Positions 36,684 to 44,456 of a stretch of DNA of 64,000 nt are shown here, in pieces. This DNA is from Deferribacteres bacterium (GTDB lineage: Bacteria > Zhuqueibacterota > Zhuqueibacteria > Zhuqueibacterales > Geothermadaptataceae), in the NCBI GenBank assembly GCA_020633655.1, contig JACKDF010000002.1, positions 372,001-436,000 on the forward strand, written 5' to 3'. Position 1 is the first letter of the stretch; each line of letters starts with the position of its first letter. Made by a program: the position numbers and the translations under genes. The notes below the pieces were generated by a model. That model did not search any database. It was given only the letters and a program-made list of their open reading frames with translations, and was not told the origin of the DNA.

Positions 36684-36780
36684 TGTTGTGTCCACGGGAT
36701 ATCCCATGAACGATCATCAAAGTCGATCGCGCAGGGATTATTCCTTGTGCGAACAATACTAAGGGACATTTGTCCCCCCA
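36660..36780. repeat. REP-like hairpin cassette, right of RAYT
   Basis: The order is H4 (GGGCGAATGCCC, 36665-36676, inside the end of the transposase gene), H1 (GGGATATCCC core at 36696-36705), H2 (imperfect CGCGCAGGGA/TCCTTGTGCG, 36728-36751) and H3 (GGGACATTTGTCCC, 36763-36776). GATTC before H4, GTGTCC before H1 and CGATC after H1 are all identical to the left-hand cassette. Start spacings 25, about 38 and 35 reproduce the left-hand copy. No H4 follows the last H3. Confidence 0.85.
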
Positions 36781-36838
36781 AAGACGATCAGTTTAGAATT
36801 GAACGCGTTGAAATGATAACCAAACCTGAAATTCAAAA

Positions 36839-37873
36839 ATGAGTACACCACGGGAAATAGTAAAGCAGGCACTTACATTCCAATATCCTGAACGTCTCCC
36901 ACGGGATTTATGGACTTTGCCGTGTGCGGAAATGCAGCATCCGGATGCACTCGCTGCATTGAGAACCCGATATCCCAGCGATTTTCAGCCTTCACCGAAT
37001 GTTTATGCTCCGTCGCAAAGGAGAAAGGGTGATCCTTATAAAATTGGTCAGTACACAGATGAATGGGGTTGTGTTTTCAATAACAAACAAAATGGAATTA
37101 TCGGGGAAGTAAAAGAGCCGCTCCTTAACAATATCGCTGACTGGCGAGATGTTCGCCCACCGAAAGAAATCCTCGAATTTAACCATGCAAAAGCATTTGA
37201 TACACTTAAGCGTTTTTACGGCTCCACCGATGGCTTTGTGATGGCTGGAACCTGTCCCCGGCCGTGGGAGCAATATCAGTTTCTTCGCGGTACAGAAAAC
37301 GCCATGGTCGATCTGCTACTTGAGATCGAAACGCTAAAAAGAATTCTGAAAATACAGCATGATTTTTATTTGTCGGAAATTGAATTTTGGGCTGAAGCAG
37401 CCGTTGATGCTATTGGTTTTATGGATGACTGGGGTACACAAAAAAGTCTGCTTGTTTCCCCAGAATTGTGGCGGGAAATTTTCAAACCTTTATATAAAGA
37501 ATATTGCGAAGCAATCCATGCCGGCGGGAAATTCGTTTTTATGCATTCCGATGGCGATATTTCCACAATTTATCCCGATCTGATTGAAATTGGTGTTGAT
37601 GCGATTAATTCACAATTATTTGTCATGGATTTTGATTTTCTCCGACAGCATGCCAAAGGAAAAATAACGTTTTGGGGTGAAATTGATCGTCAGTATATTC
37701 TCACTTCCGCAGATCCTCAAATATCACGAACTGCTGTACGTAAAGTGGCTGAGTCTTTGTATGATCCGGCTGGTGGAATAATTGCCCAGTTCGAATTTGG
37801 TGCTGGTGCCCATCCAAATGCCGCAGTCGCTGTTTATGAGGAGTGGGAAAAAATTCATGCAGAAATTAAATAA
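36839..37873 (+). CDS. Uroporphyrinogen-decarboxylase-family protein 1
   Basis: A 344-residue TIM-barrel protein of the UroD/MtaA superfamily. Support: the start STPREIVKQALTFQYPERLPRDLW, GTCPRPWEQYQFLRGTENAM, IGFMDDWGTQKSLLVSPELWREIFKPLYKEY, FVFMHSDGDISTIYPDLIEIGVDAIN and TFWGEIDRQYIL. The loop that in corrinoid methyltransferases carries H-x-C-G reads H-S-D-G here, so the zinc cysteine is absent. The family also holds O-demethylases and sugar-catabolism proteins in related bacteria. No strong ribosome site is seen at the ATG used here. It is next to GH127 and a second UroD-type gene, which suggests processing of methylated sugars or another shared pathway, but this remains a guess. Confidence 0.82.
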   Translation: MSTPREIVKQALTFQYPERLPRDLWTLPCAEMQHPDALAALRTRYPSDFQPSPNVYAPSQRRKGDPYKIGQYTDEWGCVFNNKQNGIIGEVKEPLLNNIADWRDVRPPKEILEFNHAKAFDTLKRFYGSTDGFVMAGTCPRPWEQYQFLRGTENAMVDLLLEIETLKRILKIQHDFYLSEIEFWAEAAVDAIGFMDDWGTQKSLLVSPELWREIFKPLYKEYCEAIHAGGKFVFMHSDGDISTIYPDLIEIGVDAINSQLFVMDFDFLRQHAKGKITFWGEIDRQYILTSADPQISRTAVRKVAESLYDPAGGIIAQFEFGAGAHPNAAVAVYEEWEKIHAEIK

Positions 37874-37908
37874 TAAATTATTTTGGCAATCGGGCCACAG
37901 GGGCTTTT

Positions 37909-37960
37909 GCTACAAATTTTTACGCCGTGGACATTTGTAGCTTTGCTCCTTGTGAGCAAA
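37909..37960. repeat. Two adjacent hairpins upstream of the GH127 gene
   Basis: GCTACAAAT and ATTTGTAGC face each other across about 14 bases, and TTTGCTC/GAGCAAA form a second perfect 7-bp stem that ends at 37960. They sit directly before the ribosome site of the GH127 gene, where they could affect its expression, or they may be REP-like remains. Confidence 0.5.
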
Positions 37961-37973
37961 TGGAGAGAGAATT

Positions 37974-39917
37974 ATGAAAAAAATTCTATTTACTTTGATT
38001 GGCTGTACTCTGCTTATGCAATGCAGCCAGAAAGCCGGAGAAACGAATCAGTACTCCGCGCAGCCTGTCCTTTTTTCTGAGGTACAAATAACAGATGATT
38101 TCTGGAGTAAACGCATCGAAACCAATCGCACTGTCACTATTCCGTATGATCTGCAAAAATGCGAGGAAACGGGACGGATTAACAATTTTGCGGTTGCCGG
38201 TGGCTTGAAGGAGGGAGCGTTCGAGGGGATTCGTTATAACGACTCCGATGTTTACAAAGTGATGGAGGGGATCGCCTATTCCATTAGCAGTCACCCGGAT
38301 TCAGCCTTGGAAAAATACATGGACGATCTCATTGCTTTGATCGCGGCGGCGCAGGAGAACGACGGATATTTGTACACCCAGCGCACCATTGACAGCACGA
38401 AAATGGAGAAGAATGCGGGGCCGAAACGCTGGTCGTATTTGCAGCACAGCCACGAACTTTACAATGTTGGCCATATGTACGAAGCTGCAGTCGCCTGGTA
38501 TGATGCTACGGGCAAGCGCAATTTGCTCGATGTGGCTATGAAAAATGCTGATTTTCTGCTGACTGTTTTCGGACCGGATAAAAATCATGGCGTTCCCGGG
38601 CACCAGGAAATTGAAATTGGACTGGTGAAATTGTATCGTGTGACCGGCAAAAAGGCTTATTTGGATCTTGCTAAATTTTTTCTCGACCAACGCGGAATTG
38701 GTGATACACGCGAACTCTATGGGGATTATTGCCAGGATCATATACCTGTCGTAGAACAAACCGAAGCCGTTGGCCATGCAGTGCGCGCATTGTACATGTA
38801 CAGTGGCATGGCAGACGTTGCGAGTCAAACCGGCGATTCGGCCTTCGTTAAAGCCATTGATCGTATTTGGGATAACATGGTTGCCAGACGGATTTATATA
38901 ACCGGTGGTGTCGGGGCACGCCGAAGTGGTGAGGCATTCGGAGATGACTATGAATTGCCCAATGCAAGCGCCTACAATGAAACCTGTGCCGCAATCGCCA
39001 ACATGATGTGGAATCATCGCTTGTTTTTATTGCATGAAGATGCCAAATATATCGATGTTCTCGAGCGAACTTTATACAACGGCTTTTTAGCAGGCGTATC
39101 GTTGGAAGGAAATCTCTTTTTCTACCCAAATCCCCTGGAATCCGACGGGGTGGATAAATTTAATCAGGGTGCTGCGGAACGGCAGCCATGGTTTAATTGT
39201 TCCTGTTGTCCGGTAAATGTTGTGCGTACGATGCCAGCACTTCCGGGTTATATTTACGCACAAAGTAAAGAAGCACTTTTTGTCAATTTATTCATTGGCA
39301 GCGAAGCCCAAATGCCTGTAAATGGGATTCCGGTAAGGGTACAACAGAAAACGGAATACCCGTGGAATGGCGAGGTTGCAATAACAATCCAACCGGAAAA
39401 GGAAAGCGAATTTGCAGTCAAAATTCGCATACCCGGTTGGGTGCAGGGAAGACCATTGCCTAGTGATTTATACACCTTTCTCGGAGATAATCCGGATAAA
39501 ATTTCCTTGTCCGTGAATGGAGAGCCTGTTGCTGTGAAAACTGAGAAAGGTTACGTATCACTCACACGAAAATGGCGTGCCGGGGATGTGGTCAATCTGA
39601 ATTTGCCAATGCCCGTGCGGCGCGTCCTGGCCAATGAAAATGTTGCTGCCGATCTTCAGAAAATAGCCCTTGAACGTGGCCCCGTTGTGTATTGTATCGA
39701 AGGTATGGATAACAGGGATAATGTACTGGACATGCGTTTGGCTGATGATACACGATTGCAAACACGATTCCGTGGCGATAAATTGGGTGGTATTGTTGAA
39801 CTAACGGGAGCGGCGAGCACAATTCGTGGAAAAAGCAAAAAATTAACGGCGATTCCTTATTATGCCTGGAATCATCGGGGCGCGAACGAAATGACTGTGT
39901 GGATTCATCGAAAATAA
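37974..39917 (+). CDS. GH127 beta-L-arabinofuranosidase-like lipoprotein
   Basis: A 647-residue enzyme of glycoside hydrolase family 127 (DUF1680). GGAGAGAG precedes the ATG, and the lipobox LLMQC makes it a lipoprotein. The domain begins with PVLFSEVQITDDFWSKRI and has GYLYTQRTID, HSHELYNVGHMYEAAVA, PGHQEIEIGLVKLYRVTG, and the metal-site residues E-T-C in NETCAAIANMMWNH (about residues 335-337) and C-C in NCSCCPVNVVRTMP (about 411-413); in the characterised Bifidobacterium enzyme these are Glu338, Cys340, Cys417 and Cys418. A beta-sandwich makes up the C-terminus. Action: release of L-arabinose from plant-derived glycans, with the cysteine nucleophile. Flanked by the two UroD-type genes. Lipid anchoring suggests it acts outside the cytoplasm. 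Confidence 0.92.
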   Translation: MKKILFTLIGCTLLMQCSQKAGETNQYSAQPVLFSEVQITDDFWSKRIETNRTVTIPYDLQKCEETGRINNFAVAGGLKEGAFEGIRYNDSDVYKVMEGIAYSISSHPDSALEKYMDDLIALIAAAQENDGYLYTQRTIDSTKMEKNAGPKRWSYLQHSHELYNVGHMYEAAVAWYDATGKRNLLDVAMKNADFLLTVFGPDKNHGVPGHQEIEIGLVKLYRVTGKKAYLDLAKFFLDQRGIGDTRELYGDYCQDHIPVVEQTEAVGHAVRALYMYSGMADVASQTGDSAFVKAIDRIWDNMVARRIYITGGVGARRSGEAFGDDYELPNASAYNETCAAIANMMWNHRLFLLHEDAKYIDVLERTLYNGFLAGVSLEGNLFFYPNPLESDGVDKFNQGAAERQPWFNCSCCPVNVVRTMPALPGYIYAQSKEALFVNLFIGSEAQMPVNGIPVRVQQKTEYPWNGEVAITIQPEKESEFAVKIRIPGWVQGRPLPSDLYTFLGDNPDKISLSVNGEPVAVKTEKGYVSLTRKWRAGDVVNLNLPMPVRRVLANENVAADLQKIALERGPVVYCIEGMDNRDNVLDMRLADDTRLQTRFRGDKLGGIVELTGAASTIRGKSKKLTAIPYYAWNHRGANEMTVWIHRK

Positions 39918-39944
39918 AATTAAAACAGTAAATCGGAGGCTATA

Positions 39945-41045
39945 TTGGAAAACCAATCCAAGCAATTAATCAGTTATATTGCCCCTGCAGCCCCGGCCAC
40001 ACGAAGACCAGGTGATGGGACTGAACCATTTCTCCGACCGGAAATTGGATTCACGCCAAGGTGGTACCACGATAGCCTGAATATAAATTTTGAGGAAAAA
40101 TGGCATACCAATCCGGCTTACCGGCGGGAAACAATACTAAAAATGCGGGAAGAATTACGGCGCCGCTTTCCCAATACCAAAATTGGCCGTAGCAATGAGC
40201 CAGATAAACCCCTTGATGTGCTAACGGGAACCTATGGTTCAACGAGTATTGCAGCAATTTACGGCATTCCAATAATTTACACGAAAGATAATTGGCCAAA
40301 TTGCGCTCATCAGTATCTTTCAGAGGAGGATGTTGTCGCGCTGAAGCCACCAGACCTTGATGACAACAGGCATTTTCAAAATTTAATGAAACAGGTTGAC
40401 TGGATTGCGGAAAAGGAGGGCAGGGTCGAAGGATATATCAATTGGCAAGGCGTTCTCAATAATGCCCAACGTTTACGAGGCCAGGATTTGTTTCTGGATA
40501 TGATGATTAACCCGGATTTAGCACATCATTTATTCGATTGTGTTACTACGACAATGATTGAAGCGGCAAAGCGTTTGCATCGTCGCCAAAAAGAAACCGG
40601 GGTTGAAATCAAATTTTTCACCATGAGCAATTGCCTGGTGAATATGGTTTCAGCAGAGCATTATGCAGAAATATTGTTGCCGTATGATCAACGCATCGCA
40701 CAGGCCTTTGAAATTGTTGGTGTTCATAATTGTGCCTGGAATGCGGATCCTTACATGAACGCTTATGCAAAAATTCCAAATATCCAATACATCGATATGG
40801 GACATGATTCCGATTTGGTTAAGGCGAAAAAACTGATACCAACCGCACGAAGGGCAATTATGTACACCCCCATGGATGTCGCGAACAAATCACTTACAGA
40901 AATTCGAACTGATATGGAAAAAATTGCAGAACACTATGGGCCATGTGATATCGTGGCAGCGGATATTGAATTGGGTACCCCGGATCAGCGTATTCTGGAT
41001 TTTATTGATATTTGTGACCAAATAAGCAGAACAAAGGGAAATTAA
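39945..41045 (+). CDS. Uroporphyrinogen-decarboxylase-family protein 2
   Basis: A 366-residue UroD/MtaA-superfamily protein. The likely start is TTG at 39945, because GGAGG lies 6 bases before and no in-frame ATG fits better. Support: IGFTPRWYHDSLNINFEEKWHTN, MREELRRRFPNTKIG, HQYLSEEDVVALKPPDLDD and IQYIDMGHDSDLVKAKKLI. The ligand loop reads VHNCAW, i.e. an H-x-C that is seen in corrinoid methyltransferases (MtaA, CmuA) and absent from the neighbouring homologue at 36839. This suggests the two are not simple duplicates: this one may bind zinc and be active in methyl transfer. It follows GH127 after 27 bases, consistent with an operon. Confidence 0.8.
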   Translation: MENQSKQLISYIAPAAPATRRPGDGTEPFLRPEIGFTPRWYHDSLNINFEEKWHTNPAYRRETILKMREELRRRFPNTKIGRSNEPDKPLDVLTGTYGSTSIAAIYGIPIIYTKDNWPNCAHQYLSEEDVVALKPPDLDDNRHFQNLMKQVDWIAEKEGRVEGYINWQGVLNNAQRLRGQDLFLDMMINPDLAHHLFDCVTTTMIEAAKRLHRRQKETGVEIKFFTMSNCLVNMVSAEHYAEILLPYDQRIAQAFEIVGVHNCAWNADPYMNAYAKIPNIQYIDMGHDSDLVKAKKLIPTARRAIMYTPMDVANKSLTEIRTDMEKIAEHYGPCDIVAADIELGTPDQRILDFIDICDQISRTKGN

Positions 41046-41106
41046 CTATCGACCTTGTACGGAAAAATTTCATCTTGCATAGGGTTGTTTTTTTCTATAT
41101 TGTATT

Positions 41107-41128
41107 ACAGCAAGATGCTGTTTTTTTT
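41107..41128 (+). terminator. Weak rho-independent terminator
   Basis: ACAGCA and TGCTGT form a 6-bp stem with a three-base loop, followed by eight T in all (the last stem base included). It lies 61 bases after the second UroD-type gene, and would separate it from the channel operon. Confidence 0.65.
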
Positions 41129-41214
41129 ATAAATATAATTTCATCTTCCCGAATTGTCACCCATGCTGAATTATTCTCATGTCACGATTCTTGCTCAGGG
41201 TCATTCATTAAAAA

Positions 41215-43323
41215 ATGAAAAAATATCTGATCACCAGTCTCCTCACCTTACTCGCGTTAACTGCTTCTCTCCTGGCTCAACCAACACCTGTTGAGATACG
41301 TCTTGCGACCAGTTCAAGTGGTGGCCAATATAACAAACTGGGATGGATATTAAAAAATCGCGTGGCGGCAAAATACCAGAGCACGATCAAAATCGCCATC
41401 GATTCATCCCGTGGCTCCATTGATAATGCATTGTGGCTGGGTAACAATGATGTACAGATGGCTTTTATACAAGAAGATATCGCTTCCTATTTCAAGACCG
41501 GAAAATACCTGTTTCAAGCAGAGCGCTATGATAACCTTAAAGTTATCGCTATGGTAAAAAACAGCGAGAAAACACATATTTTCCTGGCACACGATAGCAC
41601 CATTGATTCGATCGCAAATTTGCGCGGGAAACGAATTGCCGTAGGCGCGAGAAGAAGCGGTACAGCTTTCAACGCAGATGCCATACTTCGGGCCTATGGC
41701 CTTGATTCGCTCAATTGCCAGTATACATATTTATCCATTCCTGCTACACAAAAGGCGCTCGCGAATAACCAGGTTGATGCTGCTTTTTTTACGGCAAATG
41801 CGGCAGCTCCTTTTATAGATGAAATCAAAAGTTCAGGATTCCCGATGCTGGCTATTTCCGCTGAAAAAATCCAGCACATTCGTAAAAGTTACCCGAAGCT
41901 TTTCCCTGATTCCGTCAATTCCGTGGACGGAGAAAAAGTTATTCCAACCCTGGGTGTGCGAACACTTCTCGTCGCGCGCAAAGATGTGCCCAAGCACGTG
42001 GCTTATAAAATCGCGAAAACTATTTTTACTGCATCATCTCCTGATGATTCATTGCACAAAGAATTCGCCTATTATGATGGTGATGAAGATTTGCATGCAG
42101 GGGCAAAAATGTTTTACAAAGACCAGGGTAAGTACAATCTGGAATTCTCTGATTTGGTCCTCAGATTTCTCACCATTGGTTTGCCGGTTGTTGTGGCGTT
42201 GTTCCTGCTGCTTTACTGGAAACATGTGCGCAATATGTACCGCTGGAATATTTATTTTCGACTCAGCTTTATTCTGATATTATTTTTCGTCATTGGTACG
42301 GTGGGTACCTATTATTTCGAAAGAGACGTCAATGAAAGTTTTGAAGATTTATTGGGTTCTTTTTGGACGACAATTATTTATCTTTTCGTAGGATTTGAAG
42401 GCAGCAATCCCATAACGCTTGGGGGAAAAATTTCATCCCTGTTTATACTTGTTGGCAGTGTTGGGGTGCTTGGTTCGGTTGCAGGAAATTTTGCTGCGGT
42501 GTTTTTACAGGAAAAAGGAGATAAAATACCAATGGATAGCAGAGATCACATTGTAATTTGCTACTGGAATAACCGCGGTGATGACATCGTGCGCGAACTG
42601 CGCCACTCGGAGCACGGCAAAGATGCTGCGATCTATGTTTTGCATGAGGGCGGAATCGATGAAGGAGCACTGCGCAAAAAATCGTATTATCAGGATGTTT
42701 TTTTTCTCCGCGATGATCCCACCTCCAGCGAAGCCTTGCAAAACGCCAGAGTAATCCAGTCGAAAAGCGTTATTATATTGTCGGATGCGAATAACGATAA
42801 ACCGGATCCACAAACGATTATTTGCTGTCTGGCAATCGATAAAATGGCGAAGGCACATGTTCGTAGCGGTAAAAAAATTGACTCAAATAAGAAATCAAAA
42901 CCGCATATAATCGCTGAACTGATGGACCGCGGTAATCGTGAACTGGCAAAACAAGCGGGTGCAGACGAAGTTGTTTCGGCGGGATTTTACCGTACGGGCA
43001 TTATGTTACAAAGTGCACTATACCATGGTCTGAGCGATATTTTTCATGAGCTCCTGCAGTACGAAAATACGAAAAATTCTATCTTTATAGTTAAGCTAAG
43101 TGAAGTGAACAATGCCGATAAATATATACAAAAAACATTTGCTGAAGTGGCGCAAATACTGAACAATGAGCGTGCAAAAGCAAATTCAACCATTTTAATT
43201 GGTGTAATAAGAGACGGTATCGTTGTTCTGAATCCACAGCCTGCAGGAAAAGGTGCAGAATTCGATACATTTAAAAAAGAAGATGCACTCATTGTGCTCG
43301 CTGGTAAATTCCCTCGACTTTAA
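41215..43323 (+). CDS. TAXI-type binding protein fused to a 2TM-pore channel with RCK domains
   Basis: A 702-residue fusion. After a signal peptide comes a TAXI-family (TRAP-associated) solute-binding domain, residues about 25-315: PVEIRLATSSSGGQY, NDVQMAFIQEDIA, LRGKRIAVGARRSGTAFNA and VRTLLVARKDVP. Then a first helix (about 318-340), basic linker, a second helix (about 352-370), a pore-like segment SFWTTIIYLFVGFEGSNPIT (about 382-401) and a third helix (about 405-428). The tail (about 440-700) has TrkA/RCK-type nucleotide-binding motifs (DHIVICYWNNRGDDIV; VIILSDANND; then RCK-C). The pore segment follows the pore-filter-helix layout of potassium channels, but the filter reads VGFEG instead of VGYGD. 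This parallels GluR0, a glutamate-gated bacterial channel with a periplasmic binding protein. Inferred: ligand-gated ion channel, cytoplasmic ligand gating through RCK. Upstream operon neighbours: none. Confidence 0.82.
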   Translation: MKKYLITSLLTLLALTASLLAQPTPVEIRLATSSSGGQYNKLGWILKNRVAAKYQSTIKIAIDSSRGSIDNALWLGNNDVQMAFIQEDIASYFKTGKYLFQAERYDNLKVIAMVKNSEKTHIFLAHDSTIDSIANLRGKRIAVGARRSGTAFNADAILRAYGLDSLNCQYTYLSIPATQKALANNQVDAAFFTANAAAPFIDEIKSSGFPMLAISAEKIQHIRKSYPKLFPDSVNSVDGEKVIPTLGVRTLLVARKDVPKHVAYKIAKTIFTASSPDDSLHKEFAYYDGDEDLHAGAKMFYKDQGKYNLEFSDLVLRFLTIGLPVVVALFLLLYWKHVRNMYRWNIYFRLSFILILFFVIGTVGTYYFERDVNESFEDLLGSFWTTIIYLFVGFEGSNPITLGGKISSLFILVGSVGVLGSVAGNFAAVFLQEKGDKIPMDSRDHIVICYWNNRGDDIVRELRHSEHGKDAAIYVLHEGGIDEGALRKKSYYQDVFFLRDDPTSSEALQNARVIQSKSVIILSDANNDKPDPQTIICCLAIDKMAKAHVRSGKKIDSNKKSKPHIIAELMDRGNRELAKQAGADEVVSAGFYRTGIMLQSALYHGLSDIFHELLQYENTKNSIFIVKLSEVNNADKYIQKTFAEVAQILNNERAKANSTILIGVIRDGIVVLNPQPAGKGAEFDTFKKEDALIVLAGKFPRL

Positions 43324-43373
43324 ACTTTAATTGAACGGAGTCTATCCTGACACAGCTTTCCGAGAATAACAAA

Positions 43374-43781
43374 ATGCAGCTTGTGCTGCGGTATTTCTTT
43401 TACCAAACGCGGAAAACCTTGTTTCTCGTCGGCGCTGGATTGCTCTTTGCGCTCACGCTGAGCAGTTTCATCGATGAACATATGGTTGATGCACTGAAAC
43501 AGAATATTAGCGTTCCCCTGCAAATCCTTTATGCCGAACTCATCGGATTCGTTTCTCCCGGTCCGCGTTACATTTTATATCCGTTGTTGGCGACTCTGCA
43601 TGATTACGGCATTGGCACCGGGGTAATCGTCGCCCTCATTTCCGGGCATGTGCTCATCGAGCCGAGTACATTTTTTGTGGAGATTGGATTTTTCGGTTAC
43701 CGGTTCCCGCTGAAAAGATTTTTCATTTCGCTGGTCGTTACTTTTCTGGCCGGCTTACTCACAACATTTTTGATTGATTGA
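43374..43781 (+). CDS. Half-size permease-like membrane protein 1
   Basis: A 135-residue protein with three hydrophobic helices: LFLVGAGLLFALTLSSF, then after LQILYAELIGFVSPGPRYILYPLL a helix, and FFISLVVTFLAGLLTTFL. The SPGPRYILYP motif plus GHVLIEPSTFF resembles one half of a DUF318/UPF0718 (ArsP_1-type) permease, which normally has two such repeats in one chain. Starts at ATG 43374; a CTG at 43347 with GGAG upstream could add nine residues. It ends 4 bases before the next, similar gene. It follows the binding-protein/channel fusion by 50 bases, so the three genes look co-transcribed. Substrate unknown. Confidence 0.65.
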   Translation: MQLVLRYFFYQTRKTLFLVGAGLLFALTLSSFIDEHMVDALKQNISVPLQILYAELIGFVSPGPRYILYPLLATLHDYGIGTGVIVALISGHVLIEPSTFFVEIGFFGYRFPLKRFFISLVVTFLAGLLTTFLID

Positions 43782-43785
43782 ACCT

Positions 43786-44304
43786 ATGATAGAACGATTT
43801 AAACAGCGCTCCACAGAAGTCAAAATCGGTATTTCACTGATTGTCGTTTCCATCCTTTTGTCGCTGATTGGCAAGAAGAATTTATGGGAAATTATACAGA
43901 GTAACAGTCAGGTGATTCTGAAAATCCTGTTCCTTTCGATGATAGCAGTGGGGATTTCAACGATTGTTCATTTTATCGTGCCGGAAGATTTTTTCAAAAA
44001 ATACCTGCGACAGAACAAACTGATTTACCTTTTTACCGCAACGCTGCTTGGGATTCTCACGCCCGGACCGGTTTATGCGATCTATCCGATCGTCGTATTG
44101 TTGAAAAAAGAAGGTATCAACAACGCTATTCTCGTCTCCTATATAACTGGCCAGACTATTGTCGGCCCCGCTCGCATCCCCTTCGAAGTTGGGCTTTTCG
44201 GCCTTAATTTTTTCATCTATCGAGTTATCCTGTCGCTGGCAATGGGTGTTGCTGCAGGCTTTTTGTACAGCGCCATTTCTAAAGTATTTCCAGATGAAAA
44301 ATAA
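43786..44304 (+). CDS. Half-size permease-like membrane protein 2
   Basis: A 172-residue membrane protein with four hydrophobic helices; the second half (FTATLLGILTPGPVYAIYPIVVLL, YITGQTIVGPARIPFEVGLFGL, VILSLAMGVAAGFLYSAI) aligns with the preceding protein, so they are duplicates of one half-permease. The TPGPVYAIYP motif matches SPGPRYILYP. A TTG at 43774 is an alternative start that would overlap the upstream gene; ATG 43786 is preferred as it gives a 4-base gap. A heterodimer of the two could form one DUF318-like permease. The pair follows the candidate ligand-gated channel gene. Function not known; permease of an anion or metalloid is possible by family. Confidence 0.65.
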   Translation: MIERFKQRSTEVKIGISLIVVSILLSLIGKKNLWEIIQSNSQVILKILFLSMIAVGISTIVHFIVPEDFFKKYLRQNKLIYLFTATLLGILTPGPVYAIYPIVVLLKKEGINNAILVSYITGQTIVGPARIPFEVGLFGLNFFIYRVILSLAMGVAAGFLYSAISKVFPDEK

Positions 44305-44361
44305 ATCTCTCCATTAAAACACTATCTCATTGGCATGTGCAAGCGCATTTGACTGAAGGTC

Positions 44362-44430
44362 GTGTCAAAAATCGGTTGAAAAAATGAAAAGAACTTTGAC
44401 GGGGTTCTGAAACCTGTCAGAGTTGATATT
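44362..44430 (+). repeat. Interspersed hairpin repeat, family D (copy 2)
   Basis: GTGTCAAAAATCGGTTGAAAA, AATGAAAAGAACT, then a palindrome with arms AACTTTGACGGG and CCTGTCAGAGTT around GTTCTGAAA. It matches 47845-47913 in order and in spacing (the AAAAAATGAAAAGAACT block is identical) and, like it, ends about 26 bases before a start codon. Confidence 0.8.
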
Positions 44431-44456
44431 ACGGACTTAAACAAAAGAGACTTTCA

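Noticed and set aside
38301..39017. 238-codon minus-strand frame inside the GH127 gene
   Set aside because: Antisense to the conserved metal-site region of GH127, with no family features.
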